Positions 12,901 to 25,528 of a stretch of DNA of 64,000 bases are shown here, piece by piece. The position numbers were made by a program, and so were the translations under genes. The stretch's first letter is position 1; every line of letters begins with the position of its first letter. The notes below the pieces were generated by a model, which made no database searches, was not told the DNA's origin, and worked only from the letters and a program-made list of their open reading frames with translations. This DNA is from Lingula anatina (lineage: Eukaryota; Brachiopoda; Lingulata; Lingulida; Lingulidae): the NCBI RefSeq assembly GCF_001039355.2, contig NW_019775858.1, positions 194,258 through 258,257 of the forward strand, in the 5' to 3' direction.

Positions 12901-14870
12901 GTGCATCAGGATCTTTCATATAACCATGGCAGTGTTATTTCTAATGCACGACGTTAAGAAAAGTTCAGTTAAGGTAGCGCAAACCGGCAAAAAAATTAGT
13001 GAATTAATTTGCTCCCAGTAGAACGCCACGGACGCGATATGAAAAAAAATTAAAAACACGACGCCAACGGACAAAGGTATAACGGTATATCACGGTGACA
13101 AACTACACTTTGGGTAACACTTAATACAAGAGAGATATCGAGAATAATTGTTACTAGTTGACCTCTCAATGGTTTCTCTTGTCCCTAATACTCACTAATT
13201 AAACAATTTTCTTTCTAGTGCGCCTTGTTACACGTGTCATAGTAGAGGTCAGAAAAGATACAGAAAAGAAAATTGTTTCATATAATATCTTTGCTTGGAG
13301 TTGAAGAACGGCTAAGAAACGCTAGTCGGATTTTTTCTATGTTCCCTTTTTCTATATTCCCTCTTTTGTACGTTTTATTTCATTTCATATAAATCATTGT
13401 TCCGATCTATACTTCAGTTATGAAGATAACTGATTCCGCTTACCCAAAAAGAACCCAGCAATCAATCAATTTGTTAATCTGTATACACAAGTACAAGATA
13501 ATGTTAAACAACGTCTTATTTGCCAAAGGAGTAAGATACCCAGACGAGGTCTATTCAAGCGCCATCTATCGTCAACAGTCCCTCGCACCACCTGTTTGGG
13601 AGCTGGCTCTAGCTCTAGCTCACGTCATATTTGGAAGACGATATTCAAAACTCCACTTTGGAGTAAAAAATAAAAAGACGGCGGCCATCCTAATTTCGAG
13701 ATGAAGAATGAAATAAATTACAACATTAATAATACGGAATAAATCCGGGTTGACATGATAAAAGTTTTTTATCACGTGTAAACAAATGCATCAGTGACAT
13801 AACTTTTTACTGGAGTTGCAGGGAATAAAGAAAGCAACAAGACGCTTGTACAATAATAAAGTGTGCCAATATGCCACAATCACAATTGACAATTCACGGA
13901 AATGAACCATGTGTTCTCAGTGCAAATTTAGTACGAGACAAATTTGAATTGTTCTTCGGTGAACTGAAAGCAATTAAAATTACAAACAAATTTGGTTCTG
14001 TAGCGACGGGCACAGCATGCTTTTTATTTCGCGCATTTAATTCTGTTGTTTGGATTAGTTCCTGTTTAAACTTAAAAAAAAAGTGTCGTCCCACGATTTT
14101 CAATATTTTTAACTAAATTTTAAAAGTTGTATTCAGTACATTAGCGGCGTGAATAAAATAGAAAATATGAATTTCGTAAATTTGTTGACGAAACATTATA
14201 ACCTTTTTTGATTGTTTTAGGGTAAGTGGTAAGTTAAAACTATCTTCTTCTCATTCTGATTCATTTTCCTTTAATCTTCTATCTCTAAAATTGGAGACAG
14301 ACCTTTTCGACGACGTCGAAACCCAAATGCACAGTTCTCCGTTACACATGATAGAGTTGTCAATGTCGAGCAGGGTAGTTGCCTTTTATTGTTCAGACAT
14401 TGGTCACCGCAGGGGTGTGGTCATCATCGGCTCAAGCTGGCCATCCAATGGTCGCCAGCCTCGATAATCCATAATACAGATTACTGCCAAGCGGGGCAAA
14501 ATGCCTAATTTCTCCACCGGGGAACGTTAAAATCGGGAACTAGGATAAACATGGTTGAAGTCATTGGAAGTAACTCATGTTGAGCAACCAAACAGCGGGA
14601 AATTCGCAGTTCCCGTCAAGTCCCGCAACGTTGATTGACAGAACGTGTTCTCGACGAGAGTTTACAATAGGACGTTTAATCAAAGGCTCAAACAATGGCT
14701 AATTACATGGGACGCGCACGCCATTCGAGGTTCCGCCGGCCAGGTTAGCTGTGTGTTGACGGAGCTAGGAATTAGCCGGCACAAAGAAAACAAGGCGCAC
14801 GTCATTCACGTTACTGGCTATGACAGGGGATTTGCTGAGCAAGAGCATGCTAGTAATTTGACAGTTAGAG
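6955..14870. other. Intergenic region between Vsx-a and Vsx-b
   Basis: About 8 kb with no recognisable coding gene. The left part (to roughly 8.3 kb) is very AT-rich and includes the probable Vsx-a 3' UTR, with polyadenylation signal candidates near 7980, 8100 and 8223. A slightly GC-richer block at about 8640-8880 contains TTAATTAA. An interspersed repeat lies at 11553-11856, a pyrimidine tract at about 12260-12292 and an A-rich tract at about 12320-12355. Open frames of 80-100 codons at 9138-9440 and 13420-13704 show no family resemblance or splice support and are treated as chance. The 14.3-14.87 kb part is GC-richer and probably promoter-proximal for Vsx-b. Confidence 0.6.
11553..11856 (+). 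mobile_element. Interspersed repeat with CCTCCGCCAAGG / CCTTGGCGGAGG ends
   Basis: The element begins AACTAGAAAAGCACTC and has CCTCCGCCAAGG near its left end. It ends with CCTTGGCGGAGGTAA, so the termini are inverted complements. The body holds GGATCACCACC, TTTTTGAGTTATG and a GACAGACAGACAGAC/AAACAAAC microsatellite. No coding sequence is seen. Related diverged copies lie at 24803-25022 and, in reverse, at about 42325-42650. It could be a short non-autonomous element or the tail of a non-LTR element; the family name was not determined. Confidence 0.75.
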
Positions 14871-14878
14871 TATAAGAG
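14871..14878 (+). promoter_or_regulatory. Candidate TATA box of Vsx-b
   Basis: TATAAGAG lies 226 bases before the Vsx-b start codon at 15097. With usual spacing, transcription would begin near 14900 and leave a 5' UTR of about 195 bases. No in-frame ATG precedes 15097 in the last stretch. This is inference from position and motif only. Confidence 0.4.
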
Positions 14879-15096
14879 GCATCCCCGCTATATGACATCT
14901 TGTTTTGACAGGGAAGACCTGTGGTCAACGCCGAAATTAGAAGTACCACAGGTTAACTGAACTTAAGAACTGATCGGGACTGGAGGAAAAAAAACAACCG
15001 ACGGAGGCGAGAATTAAATCTGGGTTTCTTATTAAGTTTTGCCAGTTTGTGCAAGACTTTCAAAATTATTTCATCCATCCACTTTGCCAAACGAGG

Positions 15097-18000
15097 ATGA
15101 GTTACAGCCTTAACTCTTTTCCACTTTACCCGAGTTGCGCAGCGGACTCGGGTCCAATAGAAGCATCGTACCCAGTCACTCATACAACGGTAACTGACCG
15201 ACGGAACAACAATCTCACTGTAAACGGACCGTCTGCCCACCATGCTTTACACATGGCAGCGCCGCAGAAATCTTCCTTTGCGATAGAAGAACTATTAGGC
15301 CTGGGAGAAGAACCCTCTAACCCCCAAGGAATATTTTTAGGGTCCATGGGACCCTCGCACGGCTTTCACAATCCCCCGCCGTATTCTTCGGCGACATCCC
15401 ATTACCTGCCGTGTAGCAGTAGTAGTGGTACCTTCCCTTCCTTACAGTCCTCGCACGGGCAGGTGCCCTCTACGTGGAGTCACAGCTATGCTTTTGCTTC
15501 ACCCTCCAGTTTTCCAGCAGCCAACTCACGAGGAGACGACGGGCAGAGATTGCTCGTTCCCAGTCTGAGGCAACCTTCGGTCTTTACAGGTATTTTTTTA
15601 TATTTTTTTCTTCTTTCCATCTGTATTGCATATAAAGAAAAAAAAGTGGTAAAAACAGACTGTGAGAAAAGAGCAATAGTATAGCTGTATCTTCTTATTC
15701 GATCATTTCTAATAATTTTTTTAAAGTCAATGCATAATAGGCTCACTTCCCTTTTAACCTTTTCGGGCTATTAGATTATATTAGTTTAATCAACAACCAC
15801 TTTGGTAAACTAATTAGCAGTATAATTTGAGAGCCGAGCTTTACCTTTACTAAGAAATTATCAGTGAGCAGACTTATTTACAAAACACTAAAAGTTTTTT
15901 TGCATTTTAGCCACGGTATTTTCAGAATAGTTTAATGAGTACAGATTTACATACAGTTTGAAAAAAAAATTATGTTAATATATGACGTTCACACTTAAAA
16001 CAGGTCTTCTCAAATATCATGTTCATATGTGAATACGCGACAACAATATAATAAAACATTTAAAGATAAGTTATCCTTATATGTGGGCAATATAAAACGA
16101 CGCTAAAATCCCCCGGTTAAATATTATGAAAATACGTTAATTTTCATCAACCGTGTTGACAATCGTCAAACTCCCAGAATCCTTACCTCAGTGGAAGACA
16201 GAATTATTTTGCAAGAAAATTACAACATGATTCCGCTTTTTTTATTTAAAAATCAAGAGTGCTTATAAATTATGAATATACCTCTCGTTTATAGGGAAAT
16301 GAAATCCGTTGCTTGTTGTTATAGGGGTAACGACGTGTGCATACGAACCAAAAAATAGATTGTAAAAATCAGATATTTGATACAGAAATCTGTGGGAAAA
16401 AAACTTGAAATAAATGTCCTAAATCTTCGGCTGAAACCTAGAACCTCATGAAATTGCTGTCACTAGTGTTCATTCTCCTTTCAAGATTTCAGATACTTAC
16501 CCCACTGAATGTAAATATTAAACAACGAAAGCCTGAAAATTATGATGCAATGTTTTGACAATCAATTTTAGACTCAGTCATTAACAGTTAATTTTTTTTG
16601 CCAGGAACAGAATTTACCAGGGCCCTTAAGTTTCTTTTGGTATAAATAGAAAATACTCTGCACAACCAAAAATTAGAGAAAAATGACCTTGCGTCTACTA
16701 GGGAACTGTTTCATAAGATTTCATTCAAGAGGCAAATAACGTTAGGCTTATCATAACTGTTTTACAATGACATATGCCAATATGCAGGTTGTGTTCATAG
16801 CAAAATTATAATGAACACTTTATTACTAATGTGGTCAAAATAAACAGCATTATAACTTTACGTAATATAATATCAACAAAAGCATGAGCACTAAAATTAA
16901 ATTATTGTCCTTTTTTCTGACTTTTTCTGCGCAGGAGGTTTAAATCATTCAACCTTACAATGCAAAATGCTTAACATATTTTAATACCAAATACTTCAAT
17001 ATAAATTTCTGATATGTCAGAAAAGCCCTGCAAACGTGAGAATCAACATTATCAGTACATTCAGCTTTATTTCTATATGCGAAATCCTCAGAGAGACTGC
17101 AAAAAATTATTTATTTAATTTCTACAAACCCCTTTCATGGATAGCTACTTATAAGGGTACTGGTTGTTCTCCTTTGGGTTTATGTATGTGTTGAAAAGTA
17201 AATGTGTCAGAGTTGCGTGTTATTTTTCCCACCATGGACCTGCCAGTTTAATCCCAGACGTTTCTAGCCCCAGGTTTCTGACATGGCGTTCCGGTGGGCA
17301 TTATGTTGCGGGCATTTTGCGACAGTTAGGGATCATTACCCTTCCAAAATGCACACAATTACCAACCAAATTGTGCGCAATAATTTACAGATTGAACTAT
17401 AGAAAGGTGTCACACATAGTTTGAACAACAATTTCTGACCATGTAGCTGAAATTTGTTATTTAACTATTCAAAGCACGAATAATATAGGATGTATAACTT
17501 AGAAGGCTTATTTTGTAACCATCATATCTAACCTGTACAATTACTGGGAAATTGGAATTCCAATTAACTATGTGAACAACAGCCATGTAACGATTTTACG
17601 TAAGTAAAACGTAATGACCTTGGTCTCTGTACACTATAATCAATTAATTAGAACAAAAATTAGGGGAGATACCAAAGTTTACTTCTTGAGAGAACAAAAA
17701 CAAATGAAAAGACAAAAATACGCACCAATCATATTTAGACTTATCTTTATTTTCAGAACTACTTTGAATGCGAGCGTCATCGTCTTTTTAAAGGATGATT
17801 AATGCAGAGTTTAATCCATAAAAACTATCTGTGAAAATTGTCAAATTATCTCGGATAATTAAAAAACAGATGACCGAGAAAACTCATTAAATTTAATTAA
17901 TGTATATTTAGGATATAACATTTCTGCAGTTCAAAAGTAAGTTTGTCTGTTGTTTCTGTAATTATAAATCATTTAATTTTAATAAATTGTTTAATTTTAA

Positions 18001-21000
18001 CAGGGCCACCTGAAGGATTCACAGATCCAGGAAACGCGGACAGTCAGAGCGGGAAAAGAAAGAAGAAAAGGCGACACAGGTGAGAGGCCATTTTCATTAC
18101 AATAGAGTCAATATTCCTAGACAAATATTATGGGAAATGGTTTTGTTGAAATTCCATTGATTGGCATTTGTTTCAAAATATTTCACCTATGTTTTAACAA
18201 TTTCCACATTACTCGATCCGTAACTGTTTAGATAATTGAATCACCAAAATAAGCATTTAGAATATTCTAATAAAATTGTATACATAGAGAATCTTCGTAG
18301 ACGTGTAGATATTCGCGTGATTCAATAATACGAAATGCCCCAATTAGTGGTTAGCCGTGATTGCGTAACCTGCCAACTTCTTCCATTCACATCGCCTCCC
18401 CTGGCCAGTGATCGGCCTGTCTTGACAAGCCATCAATCAAGTCCTAATCATTGCCGATTAACATGGTAGGATGTAACTCAAGCCGGAAATTCGCAATGGC
18501 ACGACACCTCAAGAACAAACAAGCAAATATTATCAGTGAAATATTAATGGGATCAAATGTATGAATGAGTGATAGGGACTGCAGAGTGTCCTCCTCGTTC
18601 TGTTTGTTTTTATATTCCACTGTCCATAATTCAATTTCATGACATAAGAATCGCGTATTGTACAGACGCTCAGACGCTTTGCTACGAGCAATCAGTTTCC
18701 TTGTGTGTTCCACAGATAAACCGAAAAGAAATAATAAGAGAAAACACTATAGATTTATGCTAGTCGCTGGTGATAAAAAAGGCTGAGCATAACAATTAGT
18801 TTTTTATAGAAAGTATATCTGTGATTGTAGCTGACGACTTATTTTGAGACTACAGTGCTAATCAATTATCGAGTAAACAAAACTCTTGGCATACAGTGAG
18901 GCGATTAACATTTCCCGCAATTAATAAAGGATTATTTTATAATAAAGAAGGAATGTACCTCTGGCACGCCTAATTGACCCACTGTTGGTTTAAAAAATGC
19001 ATTGATCGAATACCCCGATTTCCAGAGCCTGTTGCAAGCTACAGTATAAATTGCTCACTCGACATCTTTCTTCTTTTTACATGTATCTCAATAAAATGAC
19101 ATTGCTTGGATTTTCTTTTTGTGTTTTCTGTTATTGTAAGGACTTAAATTTCTTTCTACGTTACGTGCAAATAATTATTCTCTTTGTATATTCTACAGAT
19201 AGCACTCAGTAATCTAGAACAATATTTTCCCTCTAAACGTGATATTTAATAATAATACTCCAACAAAAAAACTAATACTTCTTTGATTAATTAGTTCTAG
19301 AGAGTCCTGACGTCTGTCTAATTATGATAAGATTTGCCGGCTATGTAGTATTAGCTCTCTAATCCCAGTTGGCTGAATACCAAAAAAGTTGATCAGCTTG
19401 TGAGTTGGCTGAATTTTGAAAATTACTAATCATAATTACACGAAACAGCTAAAATCGTTCCAACTCTGATAATTATCGCGACAGCGCGGTCTTTTTATGC
19501 GTCAGATATTAGGCCATTAAATTCGTATTACATTTTGTCATCGTGTCAGCGTTAATGATTTGCGAAGGCCTCGCCTTTTTTCACATTTAAGAATGAACGA
19601 AAGTGCAGGACATATCCAACTTCAGTCAACAAATATTTCCACTGTGATTTCAGTAAGTGCATCTGTCCATTATACAATCCCTTCTGGCAAGATGTTGTAT
19701 GAAGTGCCATTTTTTGTGTGACTTTGGTCTAATAGTCACCTTGTGCGAGTCCTTTTGGTATCTTATTGGCTGAGAAAGTATAAAAAAGTTTTTTTTTTAA
19801 CTGTACTGGAAAAACTTGGAAGGTGAAACATTGGATAAATTTAGCATTAATTGTGGTAAAATGGATTGAAAAAAGATTTGGTATGAAATTGCGTAAAAGG
19901 CAAATAAAAATGTGTTCTATAATTATGTATTGAAAATATTCTTTTTAATATTTTAGTCCTTAAAATTCTTTGAATTTTATTAAATATTTTTGACTGTCTC
20001 GTTTAGAATATTTTGAATCTGTGAACATATTCGTTTTTATTTTAAAAAATGCATGATACGATTTCTTTGGGTCTGTGCAAGAAACACGTGGATGTCGCAA
20101 CGAAAAAATGGGAATATAAAGAACGCCCTTTCTATCATGAATTCAGTCTTGGACATAATAACGTCATTATGTTCGACATTCAGTCAATGGAAATTTGGTT
20201 CTCCCATCTAAAGACGTAGAAATGAACGATGACGGGATTATGATAATGAGGATGAAGGCAGCTGTAAATCAAGACAGTAAAATTGTGCTTTCCTTCACGG
20301 CGATGATAAATTCGAACTCGACATGTGTTCAAATTTTCATATACAAGGTGATCTAATTCCTTTCATCCTCAACATCGCACGTCGTATCACGGTCAATATT
20401 TGATCATATTTATTGCTTTGTTTCCGGTATATTGCACGAACGCAAACTCTGCGAGTGAATCACAGACGATGGGTGTTTGCTATCTCTAATTACACAAAGA
20501 ACATTTCCTATTTTCCCTCCTTCAGATAACTTAGCTAATTAATCCCTTCGCCCATTGTTTTGATAATTCTTAGCGCATTATCTCCCCTGCGCAAAAAGCA
20601 AACTCAATCCGACATTCTTGGCCGGGCGTTACGTTGCATGGCTGTTGGTATTCTATAGCTATCATGGAATAGCCTACTCCAGCGTCTCGGATTATGTCGA
20701 CTTGAGCTTTGAGTATAGATCGCCTGATGCTGGTCACACTGATAAGAATCAGACTGAGGGTTTTTTTTCTGGAAAGATTTTCAGTTAGGTTCAGAAAAGA
20801 TGATAATCCGCAATACATTTTGAAAAAGGATGGGTGAGCACTGTTTACCAGTTAAATCAAAATAAAATTTCAATTTTACTTTTCGCTGATAAATGGACTG
20901 AGGGGTCTTTCAAAAAATCTTCAGAAGTAACACATGATTAGAAAGCCTCTCAGTCTTTCCAAAGTGACATTTTAAAACTACATGCGTAAAACTGATATGA

Positions 21001-22952
21001 ACCATTACATTGTATTTGTGATATTTATTATACTTATGAATTTGTTGCGCTGATTAGACAAAACAGGAGACCTGGTATTGCATTCATTATCAGTAATAAT
21101 CCGTTAGGTAAGAGAGAGAAGAACATGGGGCAGAAATAACTCCATTAAACAAATATCCCTGGGTTTTTCGACAATGTTTCCAGTTTTCAGAATTTTTTTC
21201 GATTTTTATTAAAAAACGTCACATTCCTGTTCATAACATAGATTGTCAATATCGGTAAGTCCGACCGAAATTCTTTGCGGTTATCCGCAATAAAGAGCTA
21301 CCGAGCGTAACTTTGTATTAAATTTTTAACTGCTCATGTTGTTTAATTTTTTTACAAAGAAAGCCTAAACTCGGAATATTTTAACGACATTAATTCACGC
21401 CCAATACCTTCTAAGGCGGGCACTTCATAGTATTTCTTGTTGCGATTTGAAGTCAACAAAAGCAGTGAGTTCAAAGACAAAGCAAAGCAGTTCTCACTGT
21501 ATCATTCTAAACAACAAATATTTGCATCATTTCAAATAAGCCGCTTCACAAACAGCTTTCTCCTTGTAATACTGCATATAACGGCGGATGGGATTTATCA
21601 GATTCACCTATTGCAGCTAGAACAGCCCTTCTGTACGATACTCACCTTCTTTAATTTCTTATGTTCTATTCATTTATGAATCTACCTAACTATTTATTTA
21701 TTTATTCATGCATTTACTCATTTATTTTTACGTATATCTGAACATTTTCGCAAGTACATACTGACGCGTAAGATAGAATATTCATTTATTTGTTCGTTCG
21801 TCTGTTTGTTAGTCTGTTCGTTTGCTCATTTAGTATTTACGTGTTGGTTAAAAAAACTATTAAACCTTTTTAGCCAAACATCAGTTTATTTGATAAGAAA
21901 TCATTACGAGTCTGGCGACAATATTTTGTGGTGTACAAAAAGCAGCATATATTGATTTTAACAGAGACATCAACGACCTCGTTCCATTTGTATTTTAGGA
22001 CCATTTTCTCCACGCCCCAAGTGGACGAACTAGAGAAAGCGTTTAAGGACGCCCATTATCCAGACGTCTATGCCAGAGAAGTTTTGTCGCTAAAAACCGA
22101 TCTTCCAGAAGACAGAATACAGGTGAGGAGGGCATCCTTGATAGAATTTGTGTGGCAGTGTCCTTCGCTTTACAGATTTCTGAAGATAAAAATAATGATG
22201 CGTCTTTTCCCTAATTCCCTAATAATAGCAAGATGTTTCTTTAACTCAACAATATATTTCTCTTTCACAGGTCTGGTTTCAAAATCGACGCGCAAAATGG
22301 CGAAAAACCGAGAAGAAATGGGGCAAAAGCAGTATCATGGCAGAATATGGTCTGTACGGGGCAATGGTGAGACACTCACTGCCACTGCCAGAAGCCGTGA
22401 TCAAATCTGCGGAAGAGGAGGGAGAAAATAACAGTGCCCCTTGGCTGCTAGGTGAGTTTTAATAAGTTTATGTATAGGGCCACTGTTATTGCTTATTGAC
22501 CTTGTAAATTTGATACATATAATTGAGTAATTAATAATGTGCAAATTATGCTATCAAAACGTAATCGTAATTTGATTGTGAACCTAAATTATTATGTTTT
22601 TTTTATTAAACGTCGAAAAAAACTTTTCTCTTGAACATTTTGATTAAACATTGCATTCATTGGAGTTTCCGAGGAATACAGCAGTGTTGTTGAATATTCT
22701 TCAGGGATGCACAAAAAATCGGCGGAGGTTAATTCGTCAATGAAAAACGAGGGAGGTGAAAGGCCGGTCTCCATAGCAGATAAAGACAGTTTTCGAACGG
22801 AGAGTATTGCAACACTGCGAGCCAAAGCACAAGAATACTCAGCAAAAGTAGTCCTTGACGCTCGCGTGGAGGACGATTCTGAGGGCAATTCGGAAGACAG
22901 TAGGGACACTTCACTCGAATCTCAACCGTCTCGAGATGATCTGAATTTATAA
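15097..22952 (+). CDS. Vsx: Vsx/Chx10 homeobox transcription factor, copy b (complete)
   Basis: This is a complete PRD-class homeodomain factor of 373 aa. Exons are 15097-15589, 18004-18079, 21999-22122, 22271-22451 and 22705-22952; all junctions are GT-AG and phases fit. Residues 61-69 are FAIEELLGL, the octapeptide/eh1-like repressor motif known to bind Groucho in this family. The linker ends KRKKKRRHR (182-190), and the homeodomain covers about 186-245 with [12 protein letters not shown] (Q50). The CVC domain follows ([20 protein letters not shown]), but its end reads [14 protein letters not shown] instead of the more typical [14 protein letters not shown] of copy a. The last exon starts MHKKS and has an OAR-like [17 protein letters not shown]. 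The start chosen is the first ATG ([13 protein letters not shown]), since the frame upstream opens only through a GTG. TATA-like 14871 and AATAAA 23042 bracket the gene. It lies 8.1 kb downstream of copy a in the same orientation. Confidence 0.96.
15811..15818 (+). promoter_or_regulatory. TAATTAGC, Vsx/Chx10-type binding site
   Basis: CTAATTAGC occurs in the first intron of Vsx-b, 222 bases after exon 1. TAATTAGC is the published Chx10/Vsx2 consensus. It could serve feedback regulation. One such 8-mer can occur by chance in AT-rich DNA, so support is weak. Confidence 0.3.
20534..20541 (-). promoter_or_regulatory. GCTAATTA, Vsx/Chx10-type site in reverse
   Basis: GCTAATTA, the reverse complement of TAATTAGC, lies in the second intron of Vsx-b and is followed by a further A and T. 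The same caveat applies as for the site at 15811. Confidence 0.25.
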
Positions 22953-23041
22953 GAAGAAGAATTAATTTTTAGAATTTTTATCCAAAGTTTATATCTTTGT
23001 GGGGATAATCACTGACAGTTGACAACACCAAGACCTGCTAA

Positions 23042-23047
23042 AATAAA
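23042..23047 (+). terminator. Polyadenylation signal of Vsx-b
   Basis: AATAAA lies 90 bases after the Vsx-b stop codon at 22952, giving a short 3' UTR. It precedes the duplicated segment that starts at 23085. Confidence 0.5.
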
Positions 23048-23084
23048 GCACGATATTGTTACTTTTGTAGTAAATGGAAATATG

Positions 23085-23428
23085 CATGTATGATCAGCGT
23101 GTTCTCGTGGAGCTATCGAGCTCCAAACTCGATGCTGATGCTTATGTTGATGCTCCATACTCTTTGATATCTTTTAATATAGATATCTACTTTTGTCCCC
23201 TGTGAATATGTCACGTGGGAAGTTACTTGCATCTGTTAGTTTTAAAAGTGTNGTAAATATCCATGTATGATCAGCGTGTTCTCGTGGAGCTATCGAGCTC
23301 CAAACTCGATGCTGATGCTTATGTTGATGCTCCATACTCTTTGATATCTTTTAATATAGATATCTACTTTTGTCCCCTATGAATATGTCACGTGGGAAGT
23401 TATTTGCATCTGTTAGTTTTAAAAGTGT
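23085..23428. repeat. 167-bp near-perfect duplication flanking a single N
   Basis: Positions 23085-23251 and 23262-23428 are the same 167 bases apart from two substitutions. The only ambiguous base of the window, an N at 23252, sits between them. Each copy contains a palindrome-like GGAGCTATCGAGCTCC. The placement suggests two overlapping contig ends, or two haplotypes, joined without merging rather than a real tandem repeat. Confidence 0.9.
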
Positions 23429-24802
23429 AATTTTAGGGCAAAGATCATTTTAACTCTTTCAACGCAGACTGTCCTAAAGAAATACATGTATAAGTGTAAG
23501 ACAATGACAATTCCACGCACTACCTCTTTAATTAAGCCTCGGTTGCTTTTTTTTATGTTGATCTTGGTGTCTGCAATTCCCATCATCCCTCTGTTCAACA
23601 ACGCAGTCCCCGTTAAAATTAGACATTGAGGTTTCCTAGATTATGCACTAATAGTTTTTATCTGCTATGAGCGTATGCTCCAAAAGCGTCGATCGCTGTT
23701 TGTCTGTAGCAGACGACCTATTGTTGAATTATTTATACCTGTTTATAAGATGTTGTGTAATATAAACCAATATTTATTTATTAAGTTGTGCGTGATGCTT
23801 TCCCTTTGTCACCAAAAGTTTTATCATTGCCGTGAAACCATTTGTTTCGTGCATTTAGAATTATCCAAGCATCAAGTGCCAGCTAATGATATTAGGTAGA
23901 GTCACGCCTAGCATTCCAAGGTAATATACCAAGCTCTGTCACCAACACTGAGTCATTTTCAAGTCACGCTACACTGTTAGTCTGTTATAAATTATGTTGA
24001 TGCTCCATACCAACTTTTGTCACTGGATGTTCATCAATAGGAATTGCACAGTATTACGTTTAATGATGCTTAAAATTTCTGAAAAAAAAATATTTTGAGT
24101 TTGATATGGCGAAGGTGGAAGTCATTACGCATCCCTCTGTTTTCAAGCGTGATGAATGCGCCCAGTGTCAGTGCAGCTAAAACAATACATTCTAAGTAAT
24201 CGGCAGTGAAATGAAATATTTGTGTAGATCGTTGCAATTGATAAGAAAGTGTTTTTTCTTGTTTGGATATTCAGTTGTATATAAAGATGTCACTTGATAA
24301 TTTTTTACTTCCGAGAAAGAGTTCCTTTACCTTAGTTATCTACATGTATCAATCAAATATGTATGAACTTTATCTTGCCAAATGATACGTAAGTCTACCT
24401 CCTTGATTAACTGGAAATACTGTCAATGAATAACAGAATAAATATACTTAAAACATATCTTACTATTGCAATGTGATGTGTTTGATTCTTGTGAGGCAGT
24501 GACCATTCAAAAATTACATCAAGATATAAAAATCGTTCAGGTGAAGAATTATTTTAAAAATTATCCCTATTTGTTCATAAACGAATTCTTTATTGCGTTT
24601 TAAGGAAAGTGTTAAGAGAATTAATGGTAGGCTATTATTCACAGATATTTCTCTGGGCTTATTCTGTACACATTTCTGTACAGTAAGAATTTTTTAGCAA
24701 ATAAAGAAAATGACGCCATCACCCACCTGGCCTCTGGTAGAAAGTAGTGAATGAATTTTACACAGGGCATAGCATTTTAAGTTAGCTAGAAAAAATAAAA
24801 TT

Positions 24803-25022
24803 AACTAGAAAAGCACTCAGAAAGCGCGACCAGCGCCAAGACAAACAATTCATTAATTAACAAATCATCACCAAAATATAATAATTTCTTCCATGGGCCC
24901 TTCTTGACCTATCCTGAAAATTTCAACGAAATTTATTTATTACTTCTTGAGTAGTGCTGTACAGTACACAGACAAACCCACTAATGGTTACAAAAAGCAT
25001 TACCTCCTCCGTTTTCGGAGGT
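24803..25022 (+). mobile_element. Diverged copy of the AACTAGAAAAGCACTC repeat
   Basis: It starts AACTAGAAAAGCACTC like the element at 11553. It keeps a CATCACCAAAAT segment and a CCTGAAAATTTCAACGAAAT segment, and ends ...TTTTCGGAGGTA. It is shorter and decayed. Confidence 0.6.
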
Positions 25023-25511
25023 AGGCCTACATGTTATAAAATGGTTTTGATAGTAAAAGTAAATTTAGATCGTTTTATTATAGATCTAACGTTAGAAATC
25101 CCTGATGCTTTGTAAACCAAAATTTTCTTTCAAAATAATTATATGATACTGTGCATAGAGTTACAATAACTTTGATGATTTTTCAGATTTGTTTCGGAAA
25201 TTTTGAAAAAAAAAAAAAAAAAAAATTAGAACCTAAAACATCTATTGGTCTTACCTTGCAAAGATCAATTAGCTGCGCCACCTAACGACGAAGTAGAAAA
25301 CTACAGCTGTTTACTTCCGTTTTCCCAAGAACACACAGTGTACCGGTACGTGGGGATGATCGAGAGGCATTCACAAAAACTGTGTAAACTTAGATATCAC
25401 TTGTGAGTTATTGAAAGGCCATTTTACTGAAGAAGATTGTATTATTTCTGTGAGTACGTGCGCCCTTACTTGCTTTGCTGGCGAAGTTTAAAGAGAGGGA
25501 GAGAGAGAGTT

Positions 25512-25528
25512 GGGGGGGGGGGGGGGGG
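25512..25528. repeat. 17-base G run
   Basis: An uninterrupted G homopolymer next to a GAGAGAGAGAG tract at about 25495-25509, just upstream of ADPRH. Confidence 0.95.

Noticed and set aside
13420-13704. 94-codon open frame upstream of Vsx-b
   Set aside because: No family resemblance and no clear start context or neighbouring exons.
15049-15096. N-terminal extension of Vsx-b in the same frame
   Set aside because: The frame opens with GTG, not ATG. The ATG at 15097 gives the family-like [12 protein letters not shown] start.
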